Origin: Vitellaria paradoxa | Lineage: Eukaryota > Streptophyta > Magnoliopsida > Ericales > Sapotaceae | NCBI GenBank assembly: GCA_019916065.1 | Contig: CM034241.1 | Location: 4,657,062 to 4,721,061 of the forward strand | DNA: 64,000 nucleotides | Direction: 5' to 3' | In this document: positions 34,911-47,312 of the stretch, piece after piece | Layout of the letters: each line of letters opens with the position of its first letter | Position numbering within the stretch: position 1 is the first letter of the stretch | Made by a program: the position numbers and the translations under genes | Notes under the pieces: model-generated | Database searches by the model: none | What the model saw: the letters and a program-made list of their open reading frames with translations, nothing else | What the model was told of the DNA's origin: nothing

Positions 34911-37120
34911 GTTTTCAATCACACTATTCGTGAAGCAATATTAACAAAAGCCCTCTAATGGCATTTGTAAGGTTTAAATCATTCTTCAGAATGAGAATGC
35001 ATAAATTTCTTACAATACATTAATCATCTGTTCATTTTCTAAGTTTTTGTCATTGCTAGGTATAACATCTTGAGGTTACAATTGAATAATTAAAAATTTA
35101 TATTTGAAGGGATATGTAAACAATTTGCTGCTTGACTCGCGTTCTATTTTAATATATGGTCAAAAGGTAAATGGAATTAAAAATTGGGTTTATAAATTAT
35201 TTCGGGGTTTAATTCATTTTTGACATTTTGCTCCAGGTACTGCGGAGTCTAGGTGATTTTGTGGCTGGTGATGCACAGGCAACTAGTGGTGTTCTTGTTG
35301 CTGGACATGGAATCACAGGTTAGTTTGTTACTGCTTTTCTCTGGCTCAGAGTAGAAAATTTTATTTTCATCAGTTACTGTTATGCTAAATGCTGACAATT
35401 TTAATGCTTTCAGAAAATGTCATAGCAGTCCTAATTATATGTCTTAAAAGTGAGCATCGGGTCTTGAAGCAGGTATGTTTATAGGCATTTATTGTTTTGT
35501 GAAATTAAAAATTAATCAAACATTCTTACTTGATGCACTTCATTTGTGTAGGAAGCAGCTTGGGTGCTGTCTAACATAGCAGCTGGTTCTGTTGAGCACA
35601 AACGGTTGATTTATTCAAGCGAAGCTGTGCCATTGTTACTGCGCTTACTTTCAACGGCACCATTTGATATAAGGAAGGAAATAGTGTATGTTCTTGGTAA
35701 CCTCTGTGTTGCTCCATCTGAAGGTGCTGGGAGGCCAAATTTGATTTTGGAGCACTTGGTCTCCCTTGTTGGTCGAGGATGCCTTCCAGGATTTATAGAT
35801 TTAGTCAGGTCTGCTGATACTGAGGCTGCAAGACTTGGACTGCAGTTCATGGAGCTGGTAAGCAAATCCTCTATTCATTTTTTGGTTCATAGACCATATT
35901 AGTTAGCAAGTGGCTGTTTATTTCTTGTTTTTTCCTGAGGCTCTTGATTGTGTCTATCTCATTATTTGAGATGAGTTAATTTCTCTTTTCCTTCGGTAAT
36001 TGCCTAATTTGTTTGCTCCAATACAGCACTGGTGCATTATAGCAGTTGAGTAATAAAATAATGGACATGAATATATGTCGTGCAGTTACCTTTAAATCTA
36101 GACACCCCTCGTTTCATGTTTATTTATTTATTTATTTTTTGTGCGTGCGTGTGTATTCTAGTTCTGTATAAAAATCATTTTATCACTTCTCCTGCAAAAA
36201 AATGGCAGAATAGGTAAATGGGAGGAAAAAGCAAAACCATGGAGAATTGGTGTTCAGTAAATAAATCTAATTCAACTACTGCATCTGCAGCTGAAATGGG
36301 CAAGAGTGAACTGTATTTTATACTTTCAAATGTTATGGAAAATGAGATGGAAATTGTTCTGCTTTTGGTGTGTGATTCAACGGGACCTGATTAAGCAATT
36401 ATTCCATCAAAGATTTGAAGTTTATTTGGTCAGTTTCTCAAATTAACTTTTGGGTTTCATTGGGTTATATTTCTGCATGCCTTGTGTTGCATTCCTAAAC
36501 CTACTTAATATCCATTATTCATGTTATCCTATGCTGGTTGGCTATAAAATTGTATCTGGTTAAGTATTTCCAAATTGAAATCATGAAGAAAATGCAGCAA
36601 TCTGTTGATTATGGGCCGGTCCATTTTGGTCATGGTCTGGGAATATCACTGGCTCCTTGGCAATTATTTTGGTTCCCCTGTACACCTCCAATGAAACACT
36701 CAAAATCTGAGTATTATACGAAGTTAAATAATACTAATTTGACTGAAATTTATGATATTGACATCTCAAGAGAGTCTTGCATGTGAAACAATGACTAAGT
36801 TAGCTGATTGCACCATTCTGCCGTTTCCTTAATTTGCATTGGTAGATCACAGTACTTCTTTCGTGATGATTTATAACAATTGAATTTGTACTTTTTTATA
36901 ACATCTTTGGGAGCAATAATACCTTGATCAGCATGGATTTTTGAAGAAATACCTCCCAGCTAAGTCTTGAAATTCTGTTTTACGCACAGGTCTTGAGGGG
37001 GATGCCAAATGGTGAAACGCCATGGAGAGATTCCAATTTCACGAAAATGAAGACCTTAGAAACATCGCCACTGAACTGGTTGATAAGTATTTTGGGGAGG
37101 ACTACGGGCTCGACGAGTAG

Positions 37121-38041
37121 AGGAGGGGAATTATTACGAAACCAAGGGATGCATGGATTTTGTGATTGACATCCCAGTCCCCATTGCCTGCAAATATATG
37201 CCAGACGACATGCACCTTTTAGTCGCCTCGATGTTTTGTGGAAATTAAACCAGTTTTGGTTTCTGATTGTGGAGTCTAGGAAGTGAAGAACAAGTTCCCT
37301 AATTACCAAAAAAAAAAAAAAGAAGAAAGAGAAAGGAACAAGTTCACCGAGTCCTGTGGAATTGGGTGTAATAGTTGTCCTAATTGTGTATACATCTTAT
37401 AATGCCATAGTGTGTTGTAAGAAACTTTGTTAGGGAGGATCTTAGGAGGAGCATATGTGTGTTTTGGTATTACCTTTGTACGTAAAAAATTAGCAAAGTT
37501 GGAAACAAGTTTACTGTTCATGTTGTTTACCTTGATGCTCTAATGAGTAATGAGAAAAGTGGGCTCTGTTTGACATATTGTATTACTTCTTCCTAAAGCA
37601 CAAACAGAGGGTGGGTGGTTTCATTTATGCACTATTTGGTTCATTGTCATTTTTTATGAATATAATTATCAAGGGGATTGGCCCGGTGGTGGTTGGCTCC
37701 TTGACATCCCAACTCATTGTTTCTCTGTACTTTAAAAATGTTAACAACCAGGCTTTTTCATTATTTTTGTAGCCTTTATGATACTTTCTTTTCTAACTAA
37801 AATTTGATTTTATTTTGGTTTTTGTTAGTTTTTAGGCCAAGTTGTATACAATTTTTTTTTTGGTTTTTTTAAGTTGTTTAAAAATAGGAAAATTGTTAGA
37901 ACCAAAATAAAAATTAAATTTGGTAAAAAAATTTTATAAAACAAAAAAATATCAAAAAATTTGGCTAAAAACCAAATAGCCGGCTTGTTTTCAGGCGATG
38001 CATCCGTACCAGCACAAGTACTATTTTAATAATGCTGCCCC
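37121..38041. other. Importin 3' flank, no gene; AT-rich inverted repeat
   Basis: Unremarkable 3' DNA to about 37790. Then an imperfect inverted repeat: AAAATTTGATTTTATTTTGG near 37799 pairs with CCAAAATAAAAATTAAATTT near 37902, and TTTTTAGGCCAAGTT pairs with ATTTGGCTAAAAACC. It may be an old MITE, but clear ends were not found. Confidence 0.4.
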
Positions 38042-38050
38042 CTTTACATG

Positions 38051-38811
38051 AAGCGGGGAGACTGCAGTAGAAGGATAGTTGATGCCACAGTAGTAAGGTA
38101 AAACGACTCCGTTTTACAAAAAACGACGCAATTCTAATAAGTTAAAGAAAATAAAGGGATCGAAGGGTTCACCAGGTAGACGCGCCTTTGATTTTGAAAG
38201 AAGCTGGTAGTGGCCGGAGAAAGTCGGCACAACGGTGATTTTAGGGTTTCAACAAAATCGTTAGATAAAATCTAAAAGGTACTCTCCAGACAAAAATTCC
38301 AACAAAACCCAAAGGCCACTCTTCGTGTAAAACTGAGCAAAACCCAAATATTGCATTAACTAATGTAAAGACACAAGAAATCCACTCCAAAAATAGAGCA
38401 ATATTATCAATTGGTGTTAACTTTGTGTGGGAGAGAGAGTACCCCAAATGTGTGAAGGATGATCGAGCATAAGAAAGGAACAAGACCACAATATTCAAAT
38501 GTGTGTGAGGTTTTTAAATCTATTGGATTGAGCAATGGCTTTTTTCGTGAAGGCAAGCACTATTGCTTCTGTTCAAGGAAGAATAATGTGCTTGAGTTTC
38601 ATGAACTAGTAGAAGAAAATGGCGCGGATTGATTTTCAACTCAAAAATCCAAACAAACACGTGCATTATGGGCGCGTATTTACAGCAAAATCACTTTATT
38701 CCTTTGTTTTCTTCTGATTTATTTAAACGGTGTCGTTTTTGGCAAAATTGTGTCGTTTTTGTGCTACTGCTGCCGCAGTAGATTTCTTCATACTACAGCC
38801 CCTGCGCTGCC
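38051..38811. mobile_element. MULE-like non-autonomous element
   Basis: The segment is bracketed by the direct repeat CCTTTACATG (38041-38050 and 38811-38820), which fits a 9-10 bp Mutator-type target duplication. The two ends are imperfectly inverted: AGCGGGGAGACTGCAGTAG on the left and, in reverse complement, GCAGGGGCTGTAGTATG on the right, followed on both sides by AAAACGAC and CCGTTTA. No transposase is present. A minus-strand reading frame at 38241-38498 has no recognisable domain. Confidence 0.6.
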
Positions 38812-38828
38812 CTTTACATGGTTGTCAA

Positions 38829-39301
38829 GTAGGGGCACGCATGAGCTGTTCTGTTCGAGTTTATATTTAATTTAAAATTGAATTAGGGGAATGGATTTCA
38901 ACTTAGAACTGAATTAAAAATATTAGACTGAGTCGGTTTGACTTTTAAGTTTATTTAGATTAGATTGGGTTGGTTCAATTTTTAAGTTTGGCCTTTTTTT
39001 TTTTGGGATTCTTAAATATCTAAATTGATAATGTATTATATATTAATATAATATTATAATATACATGATATTATATTTTATGTTATTGTATATTATATAT
39101 TAAAAATTTCAAGTTAGATTGGGTTAGATTTATTATTTTCGATTGTTTTTTCCAATAGTTCGAAAACCGAACAAAAAATATTAAATTGTTAATTTTTTAA
39201 CTTATAACCAAATTAGTTTTTTTGTAGATCTGAACCAATTCGAACAAAAGTGGTCAGATTAATTGGATTTTTTAATTATTCAATTTTTTTGTGCACTCCT
39301 A
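38829..39301. mobile_element. hAT-like MITE
   Basis: Begins TAGGGGCACGC (after one base) and ends with the reverse complement of TAGGAGTGCAC. The flanks GTTGTCAA and GGTGTCAA are a 7-of-8 match for an 8-bp hAT target duplication. The interior is AT-rich with phrases such as TCGGTTTGACTTTTAAG typical of this MITE class. Confidence 0.6.
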
Positions 39302-39611
39302 GGTGTCAATGCAACCTTGAGGTAAGGGGTAAAAGTGACTTTCATTGATTTTCAAGGTAAAATTATTAAAGTATTCTTAATAATTTATTCTTATTACAAA
39401 ATTATTATTAACGAAATTATTTTTATAAAATAAATTCACATTAACTCAAAATTTTTAAATATTAAAAGGCTTACAAGATTTAGACTTGGGTATTTTTTTT
39501 CTTTTTTGTGAAATAAGGTATATTTTTTCATTGCACTATTAAATATTTTTATAAATAATATGAATAAATATAATACATAAAATTATAAATTCTATTTATT
39601 AAAATAATAAA

Positions 39612-40113
39612 GATAAATTACATCTATTTCTCCTTAACATTTGAGTAATTACATTTAGTACTCACATCATTTAAAAGTTACGCTTATCTCTTTTATTTTG
39701 AAATATTGTTAACATTGACACTTTTTTTAATAAAATTAACCGTTAAACTTAATAGAAAATGCTTAAATAACTAAAATTTGAAATATTTTTCCTATTTTAT
39801 TCATTATTCCTTCACATTTTTATCATTTTTTACTAAAATTTTAAAAATAAACAAAAAATAAGTAAAATTAAAAAACTTTTGAAGATTTTTGTAAAGAAAA
39901 TTGATGAGATGCAAGAGAGGGAGGGATGAAATAAGAAAAATATCAAAATTTTGGTTAATTTGACATTTTATGTTAAGTTTTAATGACCAATTTTATCGGA
40001 AAGAGGCCAACGGTAATAATATTTTAAAATAAGGGAGGAAAGTATAATTTTTAAATGTTATTGGTGTTAAGTGTAATTACTCGAATATTAAGAGGAGGTA
40101 AGTGTAATTTACC
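39612..40113. mobile_element. MITE with long (~100 bp) terminal inverted repeats
   Basis: The left end ATAAATTACATCTATTTCTC continues through TTTGAGTAATTACATTTAG. The right end in reverse complement reads GTAAATTACACTTACCTCC and TTCGAGTAATTACACTTAA. The two arms can be aligned for about 100 bases, so a single-stranded copy would form a long hairpin. It lies inside AT-rich DNA that resembles part of the hAT element at 48468. Confidence 0.75.
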
Positions 40114-41022
40114 TATATAATACTTTTATCTTTGTAATAGGAAATATTTCTAATAAATCTTTAGGTGTTGTCAAGAGGCCTTAATTCAACTAATAAACTA
40201 TAAAAACAAATATTTATCAATTTAATGTTTGATTTGATTAACGAAAATTTTTTCTCTGCAAAAAAGAAAAAAAAAATTACTTCTCTTCTATTTTTAATCC
40301 TAATCCAACTCGCCACTTCTTTTATTGAGTGTTTTGTGTCCTTAAAAATCTTAAATCTACCTCTGATTACAACATTCCAATAACTCCTATGAAGATTATT
40401 TTGAAGTGATGAATTACGTGGTAGGTTGCGACGGGGTTAAATGTATTATTTAAAAGCATATGAAGAAATAATTAACCCGTTAAGTTAAACAAACAAAGAA
40501 AGTCGACATTTTTAAATTAGTTATAACTGCGGGGGCGTTAATTGTTATATTTACAAATACAAGGACGTAAAGTAAAAATAGACTTAAGCTCAGGGGATAA
40601 ACGTAATTACCTCAAGAACATTCAAACGAGAGAGCCACGCGTTTTCCAGTCCATGAAGGGTGGAGCTCAAATTTTGAGCTTCAAAAGCTTCTTCGGGCGA
40701 GAGAGAGAGAGAGAGAGAGAGGGGAGAAAGCGAGAGAGAGAGACGCATCATGCTTTCGACTATATATTCATACATAATACTTGTACAGACACTGAAGAAT
40801 CGTTACAGCTTTGATCCAATCAAATCATAACTATATATCATTTGCACCTCTCCTCGCCATTGTCGTCTCTCTTCCTCCATCGATCCATATCTTCAATACC
40901 AGTAAGTTCCCAATTTCAGCTTTACAAACCCTAACCCCAATTCAATTACTCATCATCTATATATAATATAATATTATATATATCAAGAAGAATTCATATA
41001 TATATATATATATATAAGCAAA
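40114..41022 (+). promoter_or_regulatory. 5' flank and leader of the LPP-gamma gene
   Basis: Contains a GA microsatellite at about 40697-40742. It is followed by a pyrimidine-rich stretch (40846-40890) that would suit the transcribed leader, with a possible GTAAGT donor near 40901 and an AT run at 40995-41015 before the ATG at 41023. No other gene is seen. The 5' exon assignment is inference. Confidence 0.4.
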
Positions 41023-42346
41023 ATGACAAACTCTCCGCTGAAGGCTGTGACATTGACTCACGTTCGGTACCGGGAAGGGGATCCATTGGGGTATTTCTTG
41101 GCATGGGTCTCTCTGGTGCCTGTTTTCGTCAGTCTCGGCGGATTCGTCTGCCACTTCATGTTTCGCCTAGAGCTTCAAAGAATGTTCTTCGCTCTCGGCC
41201 TACTTCTCTCTCAGGCAATCAGCGAATTCATCAAGGTATCGGTCCAACAGGTAGGAGTGAGCTACGGTTCAAAAATTATATTTTTTTTATAACCCAACCG
41301 ATTATTTTTAAAAATATGAAATGATGATCATACTTATCAAAAAAGAATATGTACTAATTGAATATTAATCAAATTAAATTATGTGGATTTGATTGTGATA
41401 AATTCAGTTATATATACTTATAAGTTTAAATATATTTTTTATAATTTAATTATGAAAATAACGTGATAATTTTTATAACAATTATGAATTCTTTTATATA
41501 TATTTATACATTTAAATATATTTTTATAATTTAATTATGAAAATAAAATAATAATTTTTATATAAATGTTATTTGAAATTTAAAATATATATTTAATACT
41601 ATAATGATTTGTTAATTTCTTATAACATTTAAGATTTCAGAAGATAAAATTATTGATAAGAGTAGATATTTAAGTTAATTAATTATGTTATATATATATA
41701 TATATATATATCAAGTATTAAGTAAATTTAAGTCGATCTATTTGATTTTAAATTTTTAAAATTATATTCAAAATCGATAATCATTATTTTTACAAAAAAT
41801 AACCAAATCGATCATTGTTAAATTGGCTACATTTGGTAAAATAAGCTGATAACTCTATTTACCAATTACTGTTTTTTTTAAATGATCAAACTTACTCTCT
41901 TACATTTTATATTTCTTTTAAATATTGAAAGATAAAAATGTCAAATTAACAAAAAATTAAAAAATTAATTTTTTTTTCTCAAACACAAAAAAATTAATTT
42001 TTTAATAGATAATTGGTAGCTAACTACAAAAAAAAATTATTTTTTTTCCAAACCCCACTTAAATAACCAAATTAAATTTCTTAAATTTAATTATTACGAT
42101 TCCAAAATCAAATTTTAACCTAATTGGACACGCCCCTATCAACAGTCTTGCCCGGAGACGTGTGCGCTTCTTAAAATGTGCAATTCCCGCGAGTCACTCC
42201 CAATATATGTTCTTCTTCGCCGTTTATTACATTCTGTTAACTTGTTACAAGACTGGGACACTGATTTGGAGCCAAATGTGGATTGTGGGTTTGGTGGTTT
42301 GGCCTCTGGCGATTTTTACCATGTACTCTCGGGTTTATTTGGGTTA

Positions 42347-42776
42347 TGTTGGGACTTGTGACTCATATGGAGAGGAACCAAGTGCTACGAAGGAGGGGCA
42401 GATGCGAAGCGGAGCAGAGTGGAGCGAGGGAAGCGAAGCGATTGAGCGGAACGAAGCATCTGCGCTTATCTCAGATTCAACGTGCAGCGGGCTGGGCCGT
42501 GTACCCGAAGGTTTGGGGGTGCGGGGGGACAATGACCCCCGCGGTACGGTACGGTGTAATTAAGGATATTTTGGGAATCAGACCATGTAATCCTATTTGG
42601 GTTAGGAATAGATATGCCTATAAATATTCTCTATGTAACCCAGTGATCAATAAGAAAGAACTCTCGCTCATACTCCCCTGGACATACCCAGATTTTGGGG
42701 AACCACGTAAATCTGTGTGTTGATCTCTTTACTGTTTTCTTCCAGATATCGTGTGTGTGTGTGAATCGGTCCAACA
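42347..42776 (+). repeat. Copia 5' LTR
   Basis: Starts TGTTGGGACTTGTG and ends GGTCCAACA (TG...CA). It contains a TATAAATATT promoter-like stretch near 42619 and a GC-rich repetitive tract (GAAGCGGAGC and related) near 42410-42460. Confidence 0.95.
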
Positions 42777-42813
42777 AATTAGTATCAGAGCCAGGTTGAA
42801 TCGCACGAAAAGC

Positions 42814-43700
42814 GATGGTGGGAAGTTCGTCTGTTACAAAGTTTGATGTAGAAAAGTTCGACGGGACTGGGAATTTTGGACTATGGCAACAGCGAGTAAA
42901 AGATCTGTTAATACAGTAGGGTTTGGTGAAGGCGTTGAACGGGGCTAAGAAGAAACCAGAGGCGATGTCGAACATTGACTGGGAAGAATTGCAAATGAAA
43001 GCAGTGAGTACGATTCGCCTGTGTCTTGCAAACGAAGTTATGTATCATGTGATTGGTGATGACTCGCCTGCCAGTGTTTAGGCTAAACTAGAGTGCAGGT
43101 ATATGTCAAACTCTTTGATAAATAAACTGTTTTTAAAGCAGAAGTTATTTGGACTAAAGATGGCCGAGGGTTCCGATATTTTTTAGCATATTAATACGTT
43201 CAATCAGCTTGTTCGTGATTTGTTAAGGATTGACGTGAAATTCGAGGAGGAAGACCAGGTTTTGATGTTGCTGTCCTCGTTATCATCTTCTCTCGACACG
43301 CTCATTACAACTCTACTTTGGGAGAAAGAAAACCTAGAACTAGAGGAGGTCACTACAGCCCTTTTGGCGTATAACCAATGCAAGTAATAGGCTGATTTAT
43401 CTCAAGGTGAAGGACTGGTGACAAATGGATAAGAGAACCGTGGAACAAAAAAGGAGAGAGAGGTAAAACAGGTGAAGGTCGTGGGAGATCTAAGTTGAGG
43501 GGGCAGTCCAGCGAAGGGTTTGCATACAAGTGTTACAAGTGTTTTGAACTGGGACACATGAAGAAGGACTGCCCTAAAAAGGGCACAAACTGGAAGAAAC
43601 AAGGAAAGACAGAAGAAAAGAAAGATAGACCGTTGAATTCTGCAAATGTCACACAGCAGGATTCGGAAGAAGATGGTGATATGCTTTCGGTTTAAGCCCA
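42814..43700 (+). pseudogene. Copia gag remnant with zinc knuckle
   Basis: The frame begins MVGSSSVTKFDVEKFDGTGN, the usual start of a copia gag, and runs through FLKQKLFGLKM and INTFNQLVRDL with several in-frame stops. A CCHC zinc knuckle, CYKCFELGHMKKDCP, is intact at about 43531-43575. Stops near 42919, 43079 and 43184 show it is dead. Confidence 0.85.
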
Positions 43701-46700
43701 TGTGGATCATCTGTCATACTCATGGATTCTGGATTCAGCATGCTCTTATCACATGCCACTTAACAGAGAATGGTTTGACACCTACATGTCAGTGAATTGT
43801 GGTACTGTTCTTATGGTAATAATGCATCTTGTAAAGTCATAGGAATAGGGACTATTAAAATCAGAATGTTTGATGGTGTTGTGACAACCTTGGGTGATGT
43901 TAGGCATGTTCCAAATTTGATGAAAAACTTAATTTTGATGGGAACCTTAGACTCTGCAGGCTACGGGTACAAAACAGAAGGTGGAGTAATGAAGGTAACA
44001 AAAGGTACTATGGTGATCTTGAAGGGTTTGAAAGGTCCTGAAAATATTTATAAGCTGATAGGGAGTACAGTTGTAGGTGGAGTTATTGCCACTATAACTA
44101 AAGATGCTGATGATACTATTCTTTCACATATGCGTTTGGGGCATATGGGGGAACGTGAGATGTTAGAGTTATATAAGAGAAATCTGCTGAAGGGGGTAAA
44201 AATGTGCAAGGTTGGATTCTGCAAGTTCTGTGTTCTAGGAAGACAGTGTAAGGTGCAGTTTAGAGGTGCTACTCATAGAACGAAGGGATTCTTAACTGTA
44301 TACATTCAGATGTTTGGGGGCCAGTGAGTGTAGCTTCTACAGGAGGATCTTTGTATTTCGTGACCTTTATCGATGATTTTTCGAGGAAAGTTTGGGTGTA
44401 CTTCATGAAATACAAATCTGAAGTTTTTGATAAATTCAAGGTGTGGAAAGCTGAAGTGTAAAACCAGACAGGGAAGCGAATTAAGTGCCTCAGGACAGAG
44501 AATGGGAAAGAGTATAAAAATGGGCCTTTTCTGAAGTTTTGTGAGGAACATGGGATTTAGCGACACTTTATAGTTCATAAGACACCTCAGCAGAATGGGG
44601 TGGCAGAAAGGATGAACAGAATTATAGCGGAAAAAATACGATGTATCAGATTGAATGCAGGACTTTCTAAGATTTTCTGGGCAGAAGCAGTGAATATGAC
44701 ATGTTTTATTATAAATAGGTCACCGAGTATTGCTCTGGATGGAATTATAGCAGAAGAGGTGTGGACAGGGAGAGATGTAGATTATTCAGTTCTACGAGTT
44801 TTTGGTTGTCTAGCTTATGTTCATGTTCCCGAGGATGAGAGGTCAAAACTTGATACAAAATCCAAACAGGGTATTTTTATTGGGTATGAAAAAAGGGGAA
44901 AAGGGTATAAGCTTTGGGATCCAGAACAAAAAAGGTAGTGATCAGCAAAGATGTGATATTTGATGAAGCTTCAATGGTCAAGACACATCAGAAATTTGAG
45001 TCAATGGAAGGTAACAAACAGCAGGGTATAAAGGTTGAGCTGAATGGTTTTGACACACGTGGTTTTGAGACAGAAGAACAGTAGAAACAACAGCAGCAAA
45101 AAAGCATAGCCACAGGGAAACCCAGACGTATTATCAAAGCACCTGAAAGGTTTGGATTTGAGGATATGGTTTCTTTTGCTCTGACTACTACCAATAGGGA
45201 TTCGTCTACTTTTCAGGAGGCTATCACTAGTTCTGAAATGGACAGATGGATGGAAGCCATGATGGAGAAAATGGAGTCATTGCACAAGAACCAACCTTGG
45301 GAGTTGACAGAACTGCCCAAGGGAAAGAACACAGTGGGTTGCAAATGGGTGACTAAAAGGAAAGAAGTTGCGTCAGAAAAGGAAAAGAGAAGTTCAAGGC
45401 TCGGTTAGCAGCAATAGGGTACTCACAAAGAAAGGGAATTGATTATGATGAGGTCTTTTCTCCAGTTGTGAGGCATACTTCGATCAGAATTATCTTGGCA
45501 TTGGTGGCTAGCTATGATCTGGAGTTAGAGTAGCTGGATGTGAAAACGGTTTTTCTTCATGGTGATTTGGAGGAAGTCATTTACATGGAGCAGCCTGAGG
45601 GGTTCAAGCAGCTAGGGACTGAGCATCTTGTATGTCGGTTGAGGAAGTCACTTTATGGGCTTAAACAATCTTCGAGACAATGGTACAAGAAGTTTGATTC
45701 GTACATGATTCAGATCGGGTTCACACGCTGTGAGTATGATTGTTGCGTTTATGTTAAGAGTCTTGATGATGGTTCATATATTTTCTTGCTACTTTATGTG
45801 GATGATATGCTTATTGCTTATTGCTGCAAAGAGTTTAATTGAGGTCAGCGGGTTGAAGTCTTTGTTGAGGAAAGAATTTGATATGAAGGATTTGGGCGCC
45901 ACAAAGAAAATACTTGGAATGGAGATTCTCAAAGATAGGTCAGCTGGGAAGCTATGGTTATCTCAAAAGTATTATGTAATGAAAGTATTGGAAAGATTTA
46001 GTATGAATAATGCAAAGTCGGTGAGCACTCCTTTGGCGAATCATTTCAGATTGTCTTCAGCACAGTGTCCAAAATCAGTTGAAGAAATTGAAGACATGTC
46101 AAAAATGCCTTATGCCAGCGCAGTTGGTTGCTTGATGCATGCAATGGTGTATACAAGACCCGATTTGGCACATACAGTTAGCATAGTCAGTAAGTACATG
46201 GCCAATCCAGGCAGAGAGCATTGGGCGACAGTCAAGTGGGTTTTCAGATACTTGAGAGGTACAGTGGACCGTGGGATTATGTTTGCTAGGCAACAAGATC
46301 AGATTTCAGTTGTAGGGTTTGTTGATGCTGATTATGCTGGAGGTGTAGATGACAGAAGGTCTACGATAGGGTATGTGTTTACTCTTTTAGGTGGTCCTGT
46401 TTGTTGGAGATCCATGGTACAACCTCTAGTGGCTCTATCTACTACTGAGTCTGAATATATAGTGGTGACTGAGGCTGCTAAGGAAGTATTGTGGCTAAAG
46501 GGGTTAGTGAAAGAACTGGGCATAGATCAAGGTGGAGTGCAGTTGTTCTGTGATAGTCAGAGTGCCATTTATTTGGCAAAGCATCAAGTGTATCATGTGC
46601 AGACCAAGCACATTGATGTGAGGTTTTACAAAGTGAGGGAGTTGGTTCCTATGGGTGACTTGATACTTAAAAAGGTGCACACTTCAGAGAATGCAGCTGA

Positions 46701-46875
46701 CATATTGACAAAGACGGTTACCACGGACAAGTTCAAGCATTGCTTGGACTTGGTTAATGTCTCTCGGTGTGAGAGAGGAGACATTCCCCCCAAACCAGTT
46801 GAAAGAGGTTGTTTGACTCCTGAAGGGGTGAGTATTCGCCAAGGTGGAGATTGTTGGGACTTGTGGCTCATATAG
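43700..46875 (+). pseudogene. Copia pol remnant (protease, integrase, RT, RNase H)
   Basis: In order: protease-like WILDSACSYHMP (about 43726; DSA in place of the usual DSG), gag-pre-integrase LSHMRLGHMGE (44120 region), integrase [13 protein letters not shown] and QNGVAERMNR (44370-44640), RT QLDVKTVFLHGDLEEVIYME (about 45534-45590) and LLYVDDMLIAY, and RNase H CDSQSAIYLAKHQVYHVQTK (46550 region). The frame is broken by stops near 44327, 44460, 44560 and 44937, at 45531, and by a frameshift just after YVDD near 45825. The 3' part (45850-46875) is the best preserved. Confidence 0.9.
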
Positions 46876-47312
46876 AGAGGAACCAAATGCTAGGAAGGAG
46901 GGGCAGATGCGAAGCGGAGCGGAGTGGAGTGAGGGAAGCGAAGCAACCAAGTAAAGTGAAGTATCCGCCCTTATCTCGGATTTAATGTGTAGCGGGCTAG
47001 ACCGTAGGCCCGAAGGTTTGGGGGGTGCGGGGGGACAACGCCTCCCGCAGTACGGTACGGTGTAATTAAGGATATTTTGGGAATCAGACCATGTAATCTT
47101 ATTAAGGTTAGGAATAGACCGTGTAATCCTATTAGGGTTAGGAATAGAGGTGGCTATAAATATTCTCTATGTAACCCTGTGATTAATAAGAAAAAACGCT
47201 CGCTCATACTCCTGTGGATGTACCCGGATTTTGGGGAACCACGTAAATCTGTGTGTTGATCTCTTTACTATTTTCTTCCATATATCGTGTGTGTGTGTGA
47301 ATCGGTCCAATA
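46852..47312 (+). repeat. Copia 3' LTR
   Basis: Starts TGTTGGGACTTGTGG and ends GGTCCAATA, the terminal CA mutated to TA. It is 31 bases longer than the 5' LTR because a GGTTAGGAATAGA-containing segment is duplicated near 47105-47150. Confidence 0.95.

Larger units (their letters stand above)
25158..37120 (+). pseudogene. Importin-alpha (IMPA-9-like), 5'-truncated and frameshifted
   Basis: Eight exons join in one frame with GT-AG junctions: 25158-25260, 27778-27962, 30474-30553, 33582-33732, 35237-35318, 35414-35472, 35552-35857 and 36990-37120. They encode ARM repeats, for example LLEAAWCLTNIAAGKPEE, PVAEQCAWALGNVAGEG and EAAWVLSNIAAGS. In this family the ARM grooves bind nuclear localisation signals for import with importin-beta. 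The phrase set and the acidic tail FGEDYGLDE match the plant IMPA-9 subtype as I remember it. Two defects stand out. The N-terminal importin-beta-binding region and first ARM repeats are not found upstream. In the last exon the frame breaks after GMPNGE: the expected MERFQFHENE and tail lie in another frame, so in-frame translation would run to 37169 with a novel end. Loss of about 34 bases is the simplest cause. Without an IBB domain it could not act as a normal import adaptor. Confidence 0.85.
42347..47312 (+). mobile_element. Ty1/copia LTR retrotransposon inserted in LPP-gamma exon 2
   Basis: Complete but decayed element of 4966 bp with LTRs at both ends and a perfect 5-bp target duplication, GGTTA, at 42342-42346 and 47313-47317. 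Just after the 5' LTR is AGTATCAGAGCCAGGTT, a primer-binding site complementary to initiator methionine tRNA. Just before the 3' LTR is the purine tract AAGGTGGAGA. Domain order gag, protease, integrase, reverse transcriptase, RNase H identifies copia. The LTRs differ by roughly 9 percent by eye plus a ~31-base insertion, so the insertion is old. Confidence 0.96.

Noticed and set aside
38241..38498. Minus-strand 85-codon hydrophobic frame
   Set aside because: It lies inside the MULE-like element, has no recognisable motif, and has no support from a second copy.
42162..42563. Frame that runs from the lipid phosphatase exon into the Copia LTR
   Set aside because: It is a chance fusion across the insertion point. 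The first half is frameshifted LPP and the second half is LTR sequence.
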